DNA of 54,883 nucleotides from Diplocarpon mali. Its lineage: Eukaryota > Ascomycota > Leotiomycetes > Helotiales > Drepanopezizaceae. The notes under the pieces are model-generated. The model did no database searches and was not told where the DNA came from. It saw only the letters and a list, made by a program, of their open reading frames with translations. Shown here piece by piece: positions 32,701-43,559 of the stretch. Numbering within the stretch: position 1 is the stretch's first letter; each line of letters begins with the position of its first letter. Where the stretch lies: NCBI GenBank assembly GCA_024741835.1, contig JAENRP010000301.1, positions 1 through 54,883 of the forward strand, given 5' to 3'. The position numbers and the translations under genes are program-made.

Positions 32701-32783
32701 TTTAATTTCTTTAGCCTTAGATGCGTAAATCTTTTATATATTAACTAATACCTTAATAGGCTTTTGGCTTTTAATAGCTTTAA
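29766..32783 (-). pseudogene. Copia A2 pol: integrase, reverse transcriptase, RNase H (uninterrupted)
   Basis: About 1,000 codons on the minus strand, colinear with A1 577-2355 plus 25692-27009. It shows what the A1 junction looked like before Gypsy I inserted (near 31060-31090). The catalytic box near 30750 reads Y-I-N-N, the same double D-to-N change as A1. Open frames on the plus strand at 30885-31082 and 31477-31776 are antisense shadows of the reverse transcriptase and the Ser/Pro linker. Confidence 0.83.
32780..32783. other. Target site of Gypsy III copy 2 (TTAA)
   Basis: TTAA abuts the LTR of copy 2. The uninterrupted Copia A1 site reads TTAG on the same strand. The other flank is beyond the window. 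Confidence 0.55.
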
Positions 32784-33029
32784 TATAAAACAGAGGGGAG
32801 ACAATACAAGAATAGGCCTAAGGGAAGACCCAAAAACAAGAGGAGGAAGCACCACAAGCGGGCTCTCCTAGACAAGATATTAGGAACAAGTCCCAAGTAT
32901 AGGGTATATTCAGTACTATAGCGATACGCGCTTGTCTCTATATATAGAAGAGGCCCTTTTTATCCTCCTATCGGCCCTGCCCTATCATATGATATATATC
33001 ATAAGACCTATCTATCTCAAGTCTCTATA
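32784..33029 (-). repeat. Gypsy III copy 2, 3' LTR (246 bp)
   Basis: Inverted match of 21785-22030 with identical length, from TATAAAACAG to GTCTCTATA on the plus strand. Next to it lies the hairpin AGTAGTAG-CCC-CTACTACT (about 33050-33068), as in copy 1. Confidence 0.9.
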
Positions 33030-33233
33030 TATATCCTAAATAATAAAAGTAGTAGCCCCTACTACTTTTAGCAAAGAATACAAAATAATATAAGTTAAGG
33101 CAATAGCATATCAATTATTAGCAAACCCTAAGTAAGAGAAAACTAATATATTAAAAGGCCTAAACTAGGGCTATATTATTATTAAAGGTAAAAAGAAAAA
33201 AAAGAAGAATTTTTTTTTTTATATGCGCTTTTC

Positions 33234-33256
33234 ACTTATAGGCCGGGCCCTAGAGT
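33234..33256. repeat. Non-coding palindrome, Gypsy III copy 2
   Basis: Arms ACTTATAGGCC and GGCCCTAGAGT; counterpart of 21569. Confidence 0.85.
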
Positions 33257-33658
33257 TAGAAAACGAAACTAGCAAAACAAATAAACAAACTATAGAGTCG
33301 CAAAAACAATTAAAAATAGTACCAACTTAAATATCAATTTTCCTTAGTTCTCTTTAAAAGATAGGGAGAACTATTACTAGATAATACTCTTTTTATTAAA
33401 CGACTACTTCTTCTTATAGCATTGCTATTAGTATCCGACGAGATAGGTCTCGGTATAGCGGTAGTCTTAGTACTTCTTACTAATGCTAGCATAGTCTAAC
33501 GACTTCGGCCAATAGGGAGGGAAACTTATATTATAGCATTATTATTGTCTTTATCTTTATTATTATTACTATCCTTTAAAGAGTTATCTGCTACTAAGGG
33601 GGACGCGGTAGGAGATTCTATAGCTACGACCTCTTTAGCCTTGCCTTTCTTTAGATCA

Positions 33659-33681
33659 AGTCGCGGGCTAGGCCTAGGAGT
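33659..33681. repeat. Coding palindrome, copy 2 ORF4 C-terminus
   Basis: Arms AGTCGCGGGCT and GGCCTAGGAGT. Begins AGT instead of ACT, the variant shared with 21149. Confidence 0.85.
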
Positions 33682-34480
33682 CATATTAAGGGTTTTTGCA
33701 TAAGGCTTTTTAGTGCTATACTTTTCGAGAAGAATTATCTTATTAATTACATTATTAGCTTTAATATTATTATTAGTGCCTTTTATCTTAGCCTAGGATT
33801 TGTCCTTATATAATTGTAGCTCTAAGTATTAAATCAATTTCTAAGTATAGGTAAAATTATTAAAAAGTTCTTACTTATACTTCTTTAAATAGGTTATTAG
33901 CTGACTTATATCTTTAGATAGCAACTCCTTTACTATTATTACTACTAATAGATTGTTCTATAGTTGTCTTCCTATAAGTACTTTTGATAGTAGGCCACCT
34001 TTTATTATACTAAGTGTTATACGAAACTTGGCTAACGATTCCCTTATAATACTCTATCTCGTAGTGCTCAGTTTCTTTATATAAATGGACTTAATATAAA
34101 ACTCGTTTAGGTCGGCACTATTTTCGAATAAGTTATTACTAATAACTTTTATATAGTTATTACTAATAGTAAGGAACCTACCCTTTCTAGGCTCTCTGCT
34201 GGATTCCAAGTTAATAAACGTTCTTTATCTTATAAATATAGAGAATAAGGTGGTCTTATTAGAGATATATTCCTTAAGTAGCATTCTAGTCTTAGTGTTC
34301 AATTCTTTCTACTATATTGCGTTTTGTGCCAGATTTAATAAGACCTATTAAGTATTCTTTAAGCAATAGGAGGTAAGAGCTAATAATTTATAGGATTTTT
34401 CCTAAATAGCGAATTCTTTAGTTAATTGTTTTACTACTAGTATTATATAGTAATTGATAATCCTGCTATTAAGGGAGCTG

Positions 34481-34503
34481 ACTTGCAAGCTAGGCCTAGG
34501 AGT
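34481..34503. repeat. Coding palindrome, copy 2 ORF4
   Basis: Arms ACTTGCAAGCT and GGCCTAGGAGT; counterpart of 20327. Confidence 0.86.
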
Positions 34504-35710
34504 TAGCCTTACAAATCTTATATTAGCGTTAATCTTAGTAGAAACAACTCTCGAATAGTAGTTAATACTTATAAACTATATAGCCTTAAGATATGCTACT
34601 AGCTTATATAAAGAATTATAGCAAGTTAATAGAGCACTAAGATATAGCTTATAGTGCATCTTTAAAGTCTATTGTATTAAACTATGAGTTATATTATAAA
34701 GGAAGGTAGAAGGAAGGGAAGGCTTCTTATTTGAGATTCGGAAATAGTGCTTATATATTTCCATTTCCTTTTATAATAATATTAAAAATGAATTCTTTCC
34801 TTAAGAACTATAACTATACGTGCAAACTATGCTTAGGAATGCGCAGTTAAATAATTTAAGCATATTTAAGAAACCCTTAGTATAAAGCGATATTAAGGTA
34901 TCCTTAGTTAGTATCATTTTATACTAGGCAAGGGTCTAAGTGATATTATAGAATAATTTCAAAGCCTTAAGTGCTACTTTAAACTTAGAGAAACCTAACA
35001 ATATATCTTTTTTAATTTGATTAGCTATTCTATTACTAGTGGCCACTATTGCATAATTTCCAAGGTGTAATAAGAATAATCTTAAATCAAGAGTAGTATA
35101 AAATTTGTAAAGGTTAGATAATACTTCTTTATTAATAATGCCTATTGATACTAGTCTATAGTATAGTATATATTATCGTTTATAAAGGGTATAAAATTTC
35201 TTAAAATAGAAGTCTTTAAATATCCCTATTACGAATTTACTTAGGCGAGTCTTTATTTCTAGTATTACTATAATTCTAAATCTATTACTATACTATAGTA
35301 TTATCTTAATATTAAAGGGGACTTAATAATATTCTATAGAGATCATTATTATAGTGTCTTTAAGCTTCTTCTTAAGCATATAATAGTCGCCCTTTGATTT
35401 CTTATAGTTGATAAAGAACTATATAATATTATCTAAGGTGAATTCGTCTTATTGCAGTTTTATAATTTGTTTAATAGCTCTTACTATTGCCTCTTATATT
35501 AATAAAACATCTCCCCGGTTTTCCTTCTTCAAACGCTTTATTATAGACTTATAGAATTTCAAAATAAACTTTTGCAGATCTTTAGGAAAGGTCTATATGA
35601 TATTAAATATATCCTTTTTAATATTATTAAAAATTTCCAATATATTAGTAATAGGGCTATCTACTTTATTTATCAGTTTATCTTCTGAGTTTATATTATT
35701 ATATATTCTG

Positions 35711-35733
35711 ACCTATAGGCCGGGTCTGCGAGC
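35711..35733. repeat. Coding palindrome, copy 2 ORF4
   Basis: Arms ACCTATAGGCC and GGTCTGCGAGC; counterpart of 19097. Its right half is the CGC sub-type where copy 1 has TAT. Confidence 0.8.
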
Positions 35734-35896
35734 TAGTTTCTTTGCTACTAGTATATAAGGTATTCTAGGCATTTCTAAGGACAGTGATTCAAATATATCT
35801 AAGTCTAATGCTTTAAAGTTATAATAGTTAGCAGTTTATATTTCTAGTATTATAGGCACTTTATACTTATGGACTTCTTTATTATATATTGATTCC

Positions 35897-35919
35897 ATCT
35901 GTAGGCCGGGCCTATAAGT
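35897..35919. repeat. Coding palindrome, copy 2 ORF4
   Basis: Arms ATCTGTAGGCC and GGCCTATAAGT; counterpart of 18911. Confidence 0.82.
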
Positions 35920-36857
35920 CAAATCGCGCTCGTCTATTGATCCTGCCGCAGGTAGTAGTAGCTTTAGGGCGGTAGGTATAATAAATTCCTATCTTTCCGT
36001 TTTATTATTAAAGTAGTTTATAGTATATTTAGCTAGATATATTATCTTTTCTTTTATAATAAGTAGACTGTATTATAACTGTTATAGGCCGAGCGTATTT
36101 AGAACAGTTTGGTTAAAGAGTATAAGATTATCATACTAAGCGGGGCTATCCTTTATAGTTTGAATAGTAGAGTGTATAATAGTACTTAAGAATCTAATAA
36201 ATTTTCTACTCTGCGTACTATTTCCTTGCAACTTCTTTATGCCTTCTTAGATAGTGAAATAATTTAATACCTATATGGCTTTAGCTACTAGTTAGTATAT
36301 CTTAAAAATCTTACTAAGTCCTTATAGAGCATTATTCGCAGTAATATCATTTATAAAGTGGCTCCGAAAGAGCGTTCTACGTATTCTGCTTATAAATTGT
36401 ATTAGTCTTTTTATATACTTATTTTTCTTATCTCAATTCTTCCGAAATAAATCAACTGAATTAGCATACCTTTAATATTCTTATAAAAACTTTTCCTAAT
36501 CGATTCCCTTAGTCTTAAGCTCATTTTTAAGAAAATCGTCGAATCCTAGAAATCCCTCTTTAATAGTAGAAATTCTATAGTTTAATACTTCAATAGAGGA
36601 ATTTAAGAATACTTATTATTCTATTTTACCTAATATTCTATAGGTGGTTATAATATCTTCTAATGATCGAAGAGACTTCTTATCCTATGAAAAGCCACCC
36701 TCTAATATTAGCTTATTACTAGTGGTATTTATTGACTTACTGCCTAAGGCAATAACTGATATATTCTTCTTAGGTGTGGCTTTCTTACTTAAGCTTAGTA
36801 GTGCTATAATAAATTATTTAGTAGGGAGGAGGCAGTTTTAAATAAAGAGATGATTAT

Positions 36858-37369
36858 TTAAAAAAGATTAATGATATAGGAGGCTTATATTAAAAAAGAT
36901 TGATAATAAAAGACAATAGTAGTAGTACTAGTATTATAGGTCTAATAGGGTTATAGAAGAAGTAAAAAAAGTAAAATCGTAGTGCGGGAAGAGGCTTATT
37001 TATAGAATTTTAGAATCGCGCTAATATATAAAGAAAAAGTGGGTATAAAGAGGCTGGAGGTAGGAATAAAAGTGGGGCGTAACGTATACTAGGACCTATA
37101 ATTGGTAAATGATAATTATCAAAGGTAAGGATGATATTCCAAAGGTAAGCGTTAGAAAGTTATATATAAAGGAAATAATCAAGGAATGGATTATATAAAG
37201 AACGAAGTAGAGTAAAGAATATATATAGAATAGAATAATAAATAGAGAATAATAAGGTATTAGTATATAAGAAGTAGATAATCTTAAAAAAAAGATTCAA
37301 CTTGAATTTATAAGTTCTTTAAATGGTATTCTCTAAGGGTAATAGGCTAGATTCTCTAGATTGCTTAAC
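36858..37369 (-). other. ORF3-ORF4 spacer of Gypsy III copy 2 (no gene seen)
   Basis: Inverted match of 17464-17974. AT-rich with purine runs on the plus strand; no ORF. Confidence 0.5.
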
Positions 37370-37547
37370 TCAATTATCGGTTCTATTATCACTTTGGAGT
37401 CTTCTTCTCTTATATTAGTTCTTACTTCTCGGCGATTTTTCAGCTTTAGGGACCTCTCTTAAAGGATCTTCTATTAGTACCCTTAGATTTAGTAGCCGAA
37501 GTTCATCCGAACTATCTTATAGGCTAAAGCTAGCTAAGTCTAACCTT

Positions 37548-37570
37548 ACTCGCAGGCCAGGCTTATAAGT
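37548..37570. repeat. Coding palindrome, copy 2 ORF3 C-terminus
   Basis: Arms ACTCGCAGGCC and GGCTTATAAGT; counterpart of 17263. Confidence 0.86.
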
Positions 37571-38432
37571 TAGTCTTAGCGTTTCTAAGCTTAAGGGTAA
37601 AAACAGGAGATTGGTTCTTAAATTAGGGTCTAATACTATACTAGCGTCTTAGTTTATTTCTTTTCCGAATTTTCTTATAATAATGCCTTTATCAATTAGT
37701 ATATTAAGCTCTTAAATAACATTTACTTTATTGCATTATCCTTAAGACTTAAGTCTATAAAGAAGCGACTTAGTATTTATAACGTTTGTCTAGGCCTTAA
37801 TAAGGGCGTTAAAGAGTTTTTAATTATATTCTATAAAGTGGATTTTCAATTTATCCTTATTAAGAAGGAATAACTCCTATACTTTAATTATAATAGAAGG
37901 ATCTATTTAAGAGCGCTGACTAATAATGGCTTTAAAGAGGCTACTATAGTTCTTAAGATGAAAAACTACCTTAAAAGGTATAGTAGTTCTACTTGTATTA
38001 ATCTATTAAAGTACTAAGGGTTGCTTTAAAGTAGAGATTGAAAAGATAAGATTAAAGATTTAAGTCTTATTTTCTAAGGTATTCTTATTACAAATGACTA
38101 TATAGTTATTATAAAAGGCTATAAAACTATTAGTCTTATAAGAATTATTCGAAAGCATTTTAAAAAGGTATTCCTATTTTATTATTACTATAATTGGATT
38201 ACTATTATTAGTAATAGGTCGCAAGATCTCCTTTCACTTTAATTTTGCAATCATTTAAGCTAATTAAGATTTTAAACCAAGTACTTAAGAAGTCTATCGA
38301 CTTATCTTTTTCGCAAATAGAATAAGTTTTATATTCAACTAAGAGCCGATTTACTTATTAAGGCTTCTTAAAGCGGGTCCTTATCCGATCGGTAGGATTT
38401 GATAATCTAAGACTTACTTTCTAATAAAATTG

Positions 38433-38455
38433 ACTTATAGGCTAGGACCGCAAGT
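38433..38455. repeat. Coding palindrome, copy 2 ORF3
   Basis: Arms ACTTATAGGCT and GGACCGCAAGT; counterpart of 16378. Confidence 0.83.
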
Positions 38456-39817
38456 GAAAATCGGAATTTCTTTATTAGTAGTACTTGCATCTCTCTTTAT
38501 TAAAACGACTTAATTATAAAGACTAAGGCCAATCAATTAAAAAGGTTTAAAGTAGGCTATAAGCTAATAGGCTCCTTTACTTTTCGCTATTATAGCTAAG
38601 AGGTAGAGTCTATAATATATCCGAAGGACTTATTAAGTAAAATTGAATATTATATTATAGAGAAAATAAGAAGGTATAGAGGTCGCATTATCCAAAAGGC
38701 AAAAGTAATAAAGGTATATCCCTACTTCTTATCTTATAATAAAGAGGAATATACTTATAAAAGTACTATTATTAATAGTAAAATTATCGGTTAAAAAGCG
38801 GTATCTAAAGGGTTTAAGCATTACAATTGACCCTTCTTCCTCTATTTCCTCTTACTATTTATTACTTAATAATATCGAAAAGAAAGAATTATTCCATTTA
38901 ATCGGCTCTAACGCCTTTAAGGCTTTAGGATCAGCCCTAAATTTTATAACACTTAAAGATACTTCTATTATCAATAGGTTAGATTTGCGTATTTTTAAAA
39001 AGATAAAGAACTAATTATTAAAGTAGATTAGAAAAAGATCAATATCTTTTACTATATAAAGAAGTTTAAGGTATTTAATAGTTTTATTAATATCAAATCC
39101 TTTATAATTAAGACTATAGTAAATTAAAAGAGAGCGAATATAAAGGTCGCAAAGTCTTCTCCCTTCGATTCTTATATTAAGAAGATACTATCGAAAGCGA
39201 GTCTTTATTATAAAGGATATTTAAATATTATATTATTCTCTAAGCTTAAGGTTAAGAATGACTAATTAAATATATTGCTATAATTATAAATATCCTAATT
39301 AATAGATTCCTCTTTATATTCTCTTTCTTATAAGATAAAATAGTCTTGCTTAATATCTAAGAGACTAGGTTTTTAACTTCTATAATTATTAAAGAATTAA
39401 ATAATATTTATAAGGGCGAACTCGTCTAAGATAAGCTATTAAATCTATTTAATAGCTCTCTTAATTATCTTTAAAGTAGTAGGAATAGGGTCTTCCCTTA
39501 TATTATCGTTTTTAAAACGGTTGTATATAGATATAAAGAAGTTAAGAACTAGCTCCTTTAAGTTATTAAAAAAGGAGTTTAAGCGAGCGCGCAATCCTTT
39601 AATTTTAAATTGCAAATTAGCTAAGGTAGTTATCAAATGATCTATCCTTTTTAAAGGTCGAGCTAAAATGGGTTATTTTACTAAAGGAGAGTCCTTTAAA
39701 GATTCTAAAAATTCTAAAGAGGCTATGCTAAGCGTTTAGGCAGTTTATTTAATAGCGGTTTCTAAAATCATTTTAATAAGAGGCAGGTTAGGTCCAGTTT
39801 TAAAATTCTCATTTCTA

Positions 39818-39840
39818 ACTCTTAGTCTAAGACCGCAAGT
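39818..39840. repeat. Coding palindrome, copy 2 ORF3
   Basis: Arms ACTCTTAGTCT and AGACCGCAAGT; counterpart of 14992. Confidence 0.85.
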
Positions 39841-40686
39841 TAAATTATATAGTTTAGCACTTATTATATCTTTAGGTTAAAAAGCGAATTTTAAAGTAGG
39901 CTTAATTACAAATAACTAATTCCCTTTTTTATTATTAAAGAAATCTTATCTAAACCCTATTATAAGAGTCTAGTTCTCTTTTAAAATAAGCAAACTATAA
40001 GCAGAAGCGCAGAGCCCTAGTATATTAATAATAGTACTATTAAGTAGGGTAATATCTATAGCTTAATTTGATCTTTTTATAGCTTTATTAGCTACTATAA
40101 GTATTGCATTAGATAGGCTTATAAATCTGCAACCGCGAATTCGATTGCCTTAGAATTTTGCTACTCCTTCTTAAATAATAAAGAAATTGAGAATCTAAAT
40201 AGCTCTAGCGGTAAGAGTATTTTCCTTAAGAATTTTTAATAATACTTATCTTTTATTATTAGAATCAATATTTATTAAAAAGCGCAAATGAAACAAAAGT
40301 CCTCTCTTATTAATAGCTAAATTATCCAGTTATTAAATAGATTCTTCTCTTTTATTTTAATCCGTTTTAAAAGTGTTAGCTAAGGTTATATATTAATCTG
40401 CGTCAGCCAAGAATTCCTCTTTAGAGATTCCCTTTAGTTTTAATTCTTTAATTAAGAAGTTATTAAATTAGAGAATTCCGAAGGCTACTTAAGTTAAAAG
40501 GTTATTAATAGCATTCGTATAAGCTAAAAGGAGTTTTTATTACTTTATATCTCCTAAGGCTGCATAGGTCGATTTAAAGTTCTCTAATAATACAATAACT
40601 CTACTATCTTAAGAGAAGTTTATAACTAGTATTTATTTATCTCCTATTATAGTAAATAAAACCATTTGTGAGTTCTTTAAAGGTAT

Positions 40687-41450
40687 ATTACTTATGAAAG
40701 ATAGGGAGTATAAATAAGAAAGTTTAATAAGGTATAAGAATTAAAAGGGTATATAAGCTATAATAGGTTTGCTATATATTTTAAGGAAATTAGACTTTTT
40801 ATTTATTATTTAAGGAAAGTAATAGGAATGCTATAATTAAAGGCTAATATTAAGAATATAAAATAAGTTAAAGTAGGTAAGAATTTAAGGTAATCTTAAA
40901 AGATCTATATTCTAAATAATAAAGGAGGCGACTTTGCTAAAAATATAAAAATAAGAATTAAAGGAAGGTAGGATAATTAATAGGCTAGGAAATCGTTTAA
41001 TATTCCTATCTGCGTTCTTTGGATATTTTAGGAATAATAACTTAAGGTTGCAATTAGTTGGGTATTTTAATATTCTTTACTTATAAGACCGGCTTATAAG
41101 TTAAGTTGGAAAAATCTTAGTCTTTATTCAAAGGTTTAAAGTTGCTTATATCGCCGTTGATTCTTATAGAAGATTTAAAGGTTATATCAATTTCTAATTC
41201 GTCTTCTAAAGGGAATAAGGTCTAGTTGCATTAATAAAAGCGCTTTAGTCGATTAGCTGCGAAGGTTCCTTTAATATCGACTCTATTAAGTTCCTAAAGA
41301 AAATAGTATCCCTTTTCTTTCTACTTAGATTTAACCTTAAATAGATTAAGCTATTAATAGTCAAGTTTAGTATTAGTTGATATATTAATACTTTTTATAA
41401 TATTATAGACTAGGATAAGATCATCTTTTCGAATAGGGTGCATTTTAAGT
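40687..41450 (-). pseudogene. Gypsy III copy 2: pol C-terminus and pol-ORF3 spacer
   Basis: 41450-40963 matches the end of pol in copy 1 (about 13390-13870); the remainder is the spacer before ORF3. The palindrome at 41079 is included. Integrase, reverse transcriptase, gag and the 5' LTR are separated from it by Copia C and lie outside the window. Confidence 0.8.
41079..41101. repeat. Coding palindrome, copy 2 pol C-terminus
   Basis: Arms ACTTATAAGAC and GGCTTATAAGT; counterpart of 13728, heavily RIPped. Confidence 0.78.
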
Positions 41451-42165
41451 TATAGGTTCTATACTGGTAATCGATATTCATATGAATATAGTTAAGTACT
41501 TATTATTAAAAAGAATCTATTGTAATATCTGTCTATCTCTATATAACTGAGATAGTACCTTTATACCTATAAATGTCCTCCCTCCTATAGTCCCTCCTAG
41601 CCGCATATAGATATCCTTCCGAAGTCCTCCGGCTGAATAGCCGTCTGAAATATATACGAAACCCCTTATATCGCATATGGTATAGCTATATAAGATGACC
41701 CTAGGAATAAGGGCAGCTTGCCTCCTGTATAGGAATCTGCGTACTAATACTAGTAGTACTCTCTTTTAAAAAGACCTTTTCAACTCGCATAAGGAAGTAC
41801 GCAGAATAGGTATATAAAGGAGGCAGATTAGTAGCAAATAATCAAATAGTAATAAAGAATAAAATAGTAAAGATAAATAGCTTAATAGTAAAGGCAAGTA
41901 TAATAGGTAATAAGGATAGTATATAAGAAGTAGAATAGCAAAGATAAAGGTAAATAGCAAAGAGGGAAAGGAAAGGTATCTAAGTGATAAAAGCAATCTA
42001 AAGTCTTTATTTAAGCCTTATAGAGGTGCGATTATAGTCCGGTTGCGTTCTAATAGGTTTGAGACTCTTTATTAAAGAGTCATCCAAAGTTGTAATCTAC
42101 TATAGCTATAAATCATAATAATCTATAGAAGGAAAAAAGAGGGGCCTTTAAAAAGGCATATATAT
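41451..42165 (-). repeat. Copia C 3' LTR (right limit uncertain)
   Basis: The first 86 bp (41451-41536) match 54798-54883 and include the perfect 16-bp palindrome ATATTCATATGAATAT (41474-41489). Beyond that there is no partner in the window. The limit of about 42165 is a guess, based on a pyrimidine run (TTCCCTCCTCCCTT, 42171-42184) that would be a polypurine tract on the minus strand. The minus-strand open stretch at 41766-41996 is low-complexity. Confidence 0.5.
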
Positions 42166-42190
42166 CAAGCTTCCCTCCTCCCTTAATCTC
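42150..42190 (+). promoter_or_regulatory. TATA box followed by pyrimidine tract
   Basis: CATATATATCAAGC followed by TTCCCTCCTCCCTT and then a plus-strand coding-like block. This is the layout of many fungal promoters. The competing reading is a minus-strand polypurine tract of Copia C. Confidence 0.25.
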
Positions 42191-43330
42191 TTAACTCTAA
42201 CTCCTACTTCTTATAAGTAGGTCGATTTCCCCCTCTTACTTTTAAGTTGATTAACCCTTTAGTAGATCTTATCCTATATTATCTTATTAATACTATTATC
42301 ATTATTAGTAAATGCTCTAATTATCGGCCGACCCCTTCTAATATATATATTACTGACTTAGATAGTACTTAAATGCAATCCTAAGGACCTGCCCAAGGCC
42401 TTTCAGGTACTATACGTACGTTATGCGCATATAATATTAAGAAAGGAGACTAGTAAGAATAATACTAGCTATATATCTGCATTTAATACTCTTACTTTTA
42501 AGAAGTATAACTACTATATTATATAGTAGGCAAAGTGCGTTCTAGTAAGTGCTATCTAATATCCTCTTGCTCTAATAACCTTTAATAGATATCTATTTTA
42601 AATACTTATCTAAGCTTAAGATAAGTATATCATCCTTTAAGATGCTTAAGTTAGTAGTAATATTAAAGCGATCTAAGAGGCGGCCTAAATCCTATCTAAG
42701 GAGACTTAGATATAAATCTCTATAGTCCTAAAGACTTAAGATGCCCTTTAGCTAGCTTAGCTAAATAAAGCTTATACCCTTTACTATAGTATCGACCTTG
42801 CAAATACTTAGCAAGCTATAAATGCCTTTAAATCTATCTAATATTAATAACTAACTATTTGCAAGATCTATTGCGCGCTATCTAAGGTAGTAATACTGCC
42901 CTTAGGCGTCTTAAAACTTAAGGCGCTAAGGTGCTCGGCTCCTTTTAGCATATAAAGGGGCTATTTAGCTTAGCTAAGGGCCGCTCTTAGGCTCCCTTTA
43001 ATAATATCTGCTGCTAAAAAGGCAAAGGCAAACAAATGCCTTTCAAAGGCTCTTTAAAGGGTAAGGATCTAGATCTTAGTGATTTAAATAAGCCGAATCC
43101 AAAGGAGATCGCAGCCACTTTTATTTAAGTATAAGCTTAAGAGGAGCGGGCCAACTTGGCCGCTGCTTTAGGTAGTAAGGCTTCTAGGCCTTAGGGGTTT
43201 AAGGATCTATATCTTAGAAATCCTAGTGCTTAGGATAGGTGCTTATTAAAGGTAGAATCGTTAATAGATTATTATCTTTAGCAATATAATAATTGCTACT
43301 TTACTATAACCCCCTTCTTAAGTACTACTT
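42190..43330 (+). pseudogene. Unidentified plus-strand coding remnant inside Copia C
   Basis: Plus-strand reading with stops taken as mutated Gln is protein-like in two successive frames. The first (about 42380-42860) reads I-Q-E-A-A-Q-I-L-S-K-E-T-Q-I-Q-I and L-A-N-T-Q-Q-A-I-N-A-F, like a helical capsid or coiled-coil protein. The second (about 42860-43330) reads S-N-T-A-L-R-R-L-K-T-Q-G-A-K-V-L-G and later A-Q-E-E-R-A-N-L-A-A-A-L-G-S-K. Composition suggests a gag-like protein. It lies antisense between the RNase H and the 3' LTR of Copia C. It may be a foreign insertion or an antisense accessory gene. I recognise no domain. Confidence 0.45.
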
Positions 43331-43559
43331 AAGTGATAAAAAAAATGCAAGTATGCGTAGGTAAGTAAGAAAAGATAAAAAGAAGGTAGTAATAATAAGT
43401 ATAGGAATATAGTAAGAAAAGATAAAAAAGAAAGTAGTAATAGCAAGTGTAGGAATATATCTTATAATAAAATAAAAAAAATAAAAAATTACTAATAGCT
43501 TATAATTAAAAATATTAAATATTATCAATCTAAGACCTTTTCAAGTCTAGTTATACCTT
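43331..43559. other. AT-rich, low-complexity segment
   Basis: Repeats of AAGAAAAGATAAAAA and AGTAATAATAAGTATAGGAATAT-type units (two copies near 43375-43460). No gene; the minus-strand open frame at 43325-43528 is low-complexity. Confidence 0.6.

Larger units (their letters stand above)
29266..32783 (-). mobile_element. Copia A2, 3' part, inverted relative to A1
   Basis: Minus-strand Copia A: 3' LTR, untranslated region with three palindromes, RNase H, reverse transcriptase and integrase, running to 32783 where Gypsy III copy 2 interrupts it in the pre-integrase region (A1 position about 665). The rest of A2, including the array equivalent to 107-576, must lie beyond the window. Together with A1 it forms a large inverted repeat around B2. 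Confidence 0.88.
33334..36857 (-). pseudogene. Gypsy III copy 2 ORF4
   Basis: Minus-strand copy of ORF4, from the ATA/ATG-like start at 36857 to TGA at 33334. At 3,524 bp it is 11 bp longer than the copy 1 frame, so it carries small indels as well as RIP stops. It keeps the palindromes at 35897, 35711, 34481 and 33659 and the basic C-terminal segment. The plus-strand open stretch at 36644-36841 is antisense to its N-terminus. The product is unrecognised; see copy 1. Confidence 0.8.
37370..40686 (-). pseudogene. Gypsy III copy 2 ORF3
   Basis: Minus-strand ORF3 from an ATG mutated to ATA (40686) to TGA (37370), 3,317 bp, one base shorter than copy 1, so one net indel. Palindromes lie at 39818, 38433 and 37548. 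A stretch at 39445-39636 is the same open segment as 15196-15387 of copy 1 (L-A-N-L-Q-F-x-x-K-G-L-R-A). This independent copy shows that the ORF3 frame and its palindromes predate the separation of the two insertions. Confidence 0.82.
32784..41450 (-). mobile_element. Gypsy III copy 2 (inverted, 5' part cut off by Copia C)
   Basis: Minus-strand second copy with 3' LTR, ORF4, ORF3 and the C-terminal part of pol. It ends at 41450 inside pol (matching copy 1 near 13390), where the LTR of Copia C begins. All nine palindromes expected in this part are present at the same relative places as in copy 1. Confidence 0.88.

Noticed and set aside
41766..41996. 76-codon minus-strand ORF rich in Leu and Tyr (membrane-like)
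   Set aside because: Low-complexity translation of a purine-rich LTR stretch; no family resemblance and no second copy to test it. The same applies to 43325-43528.
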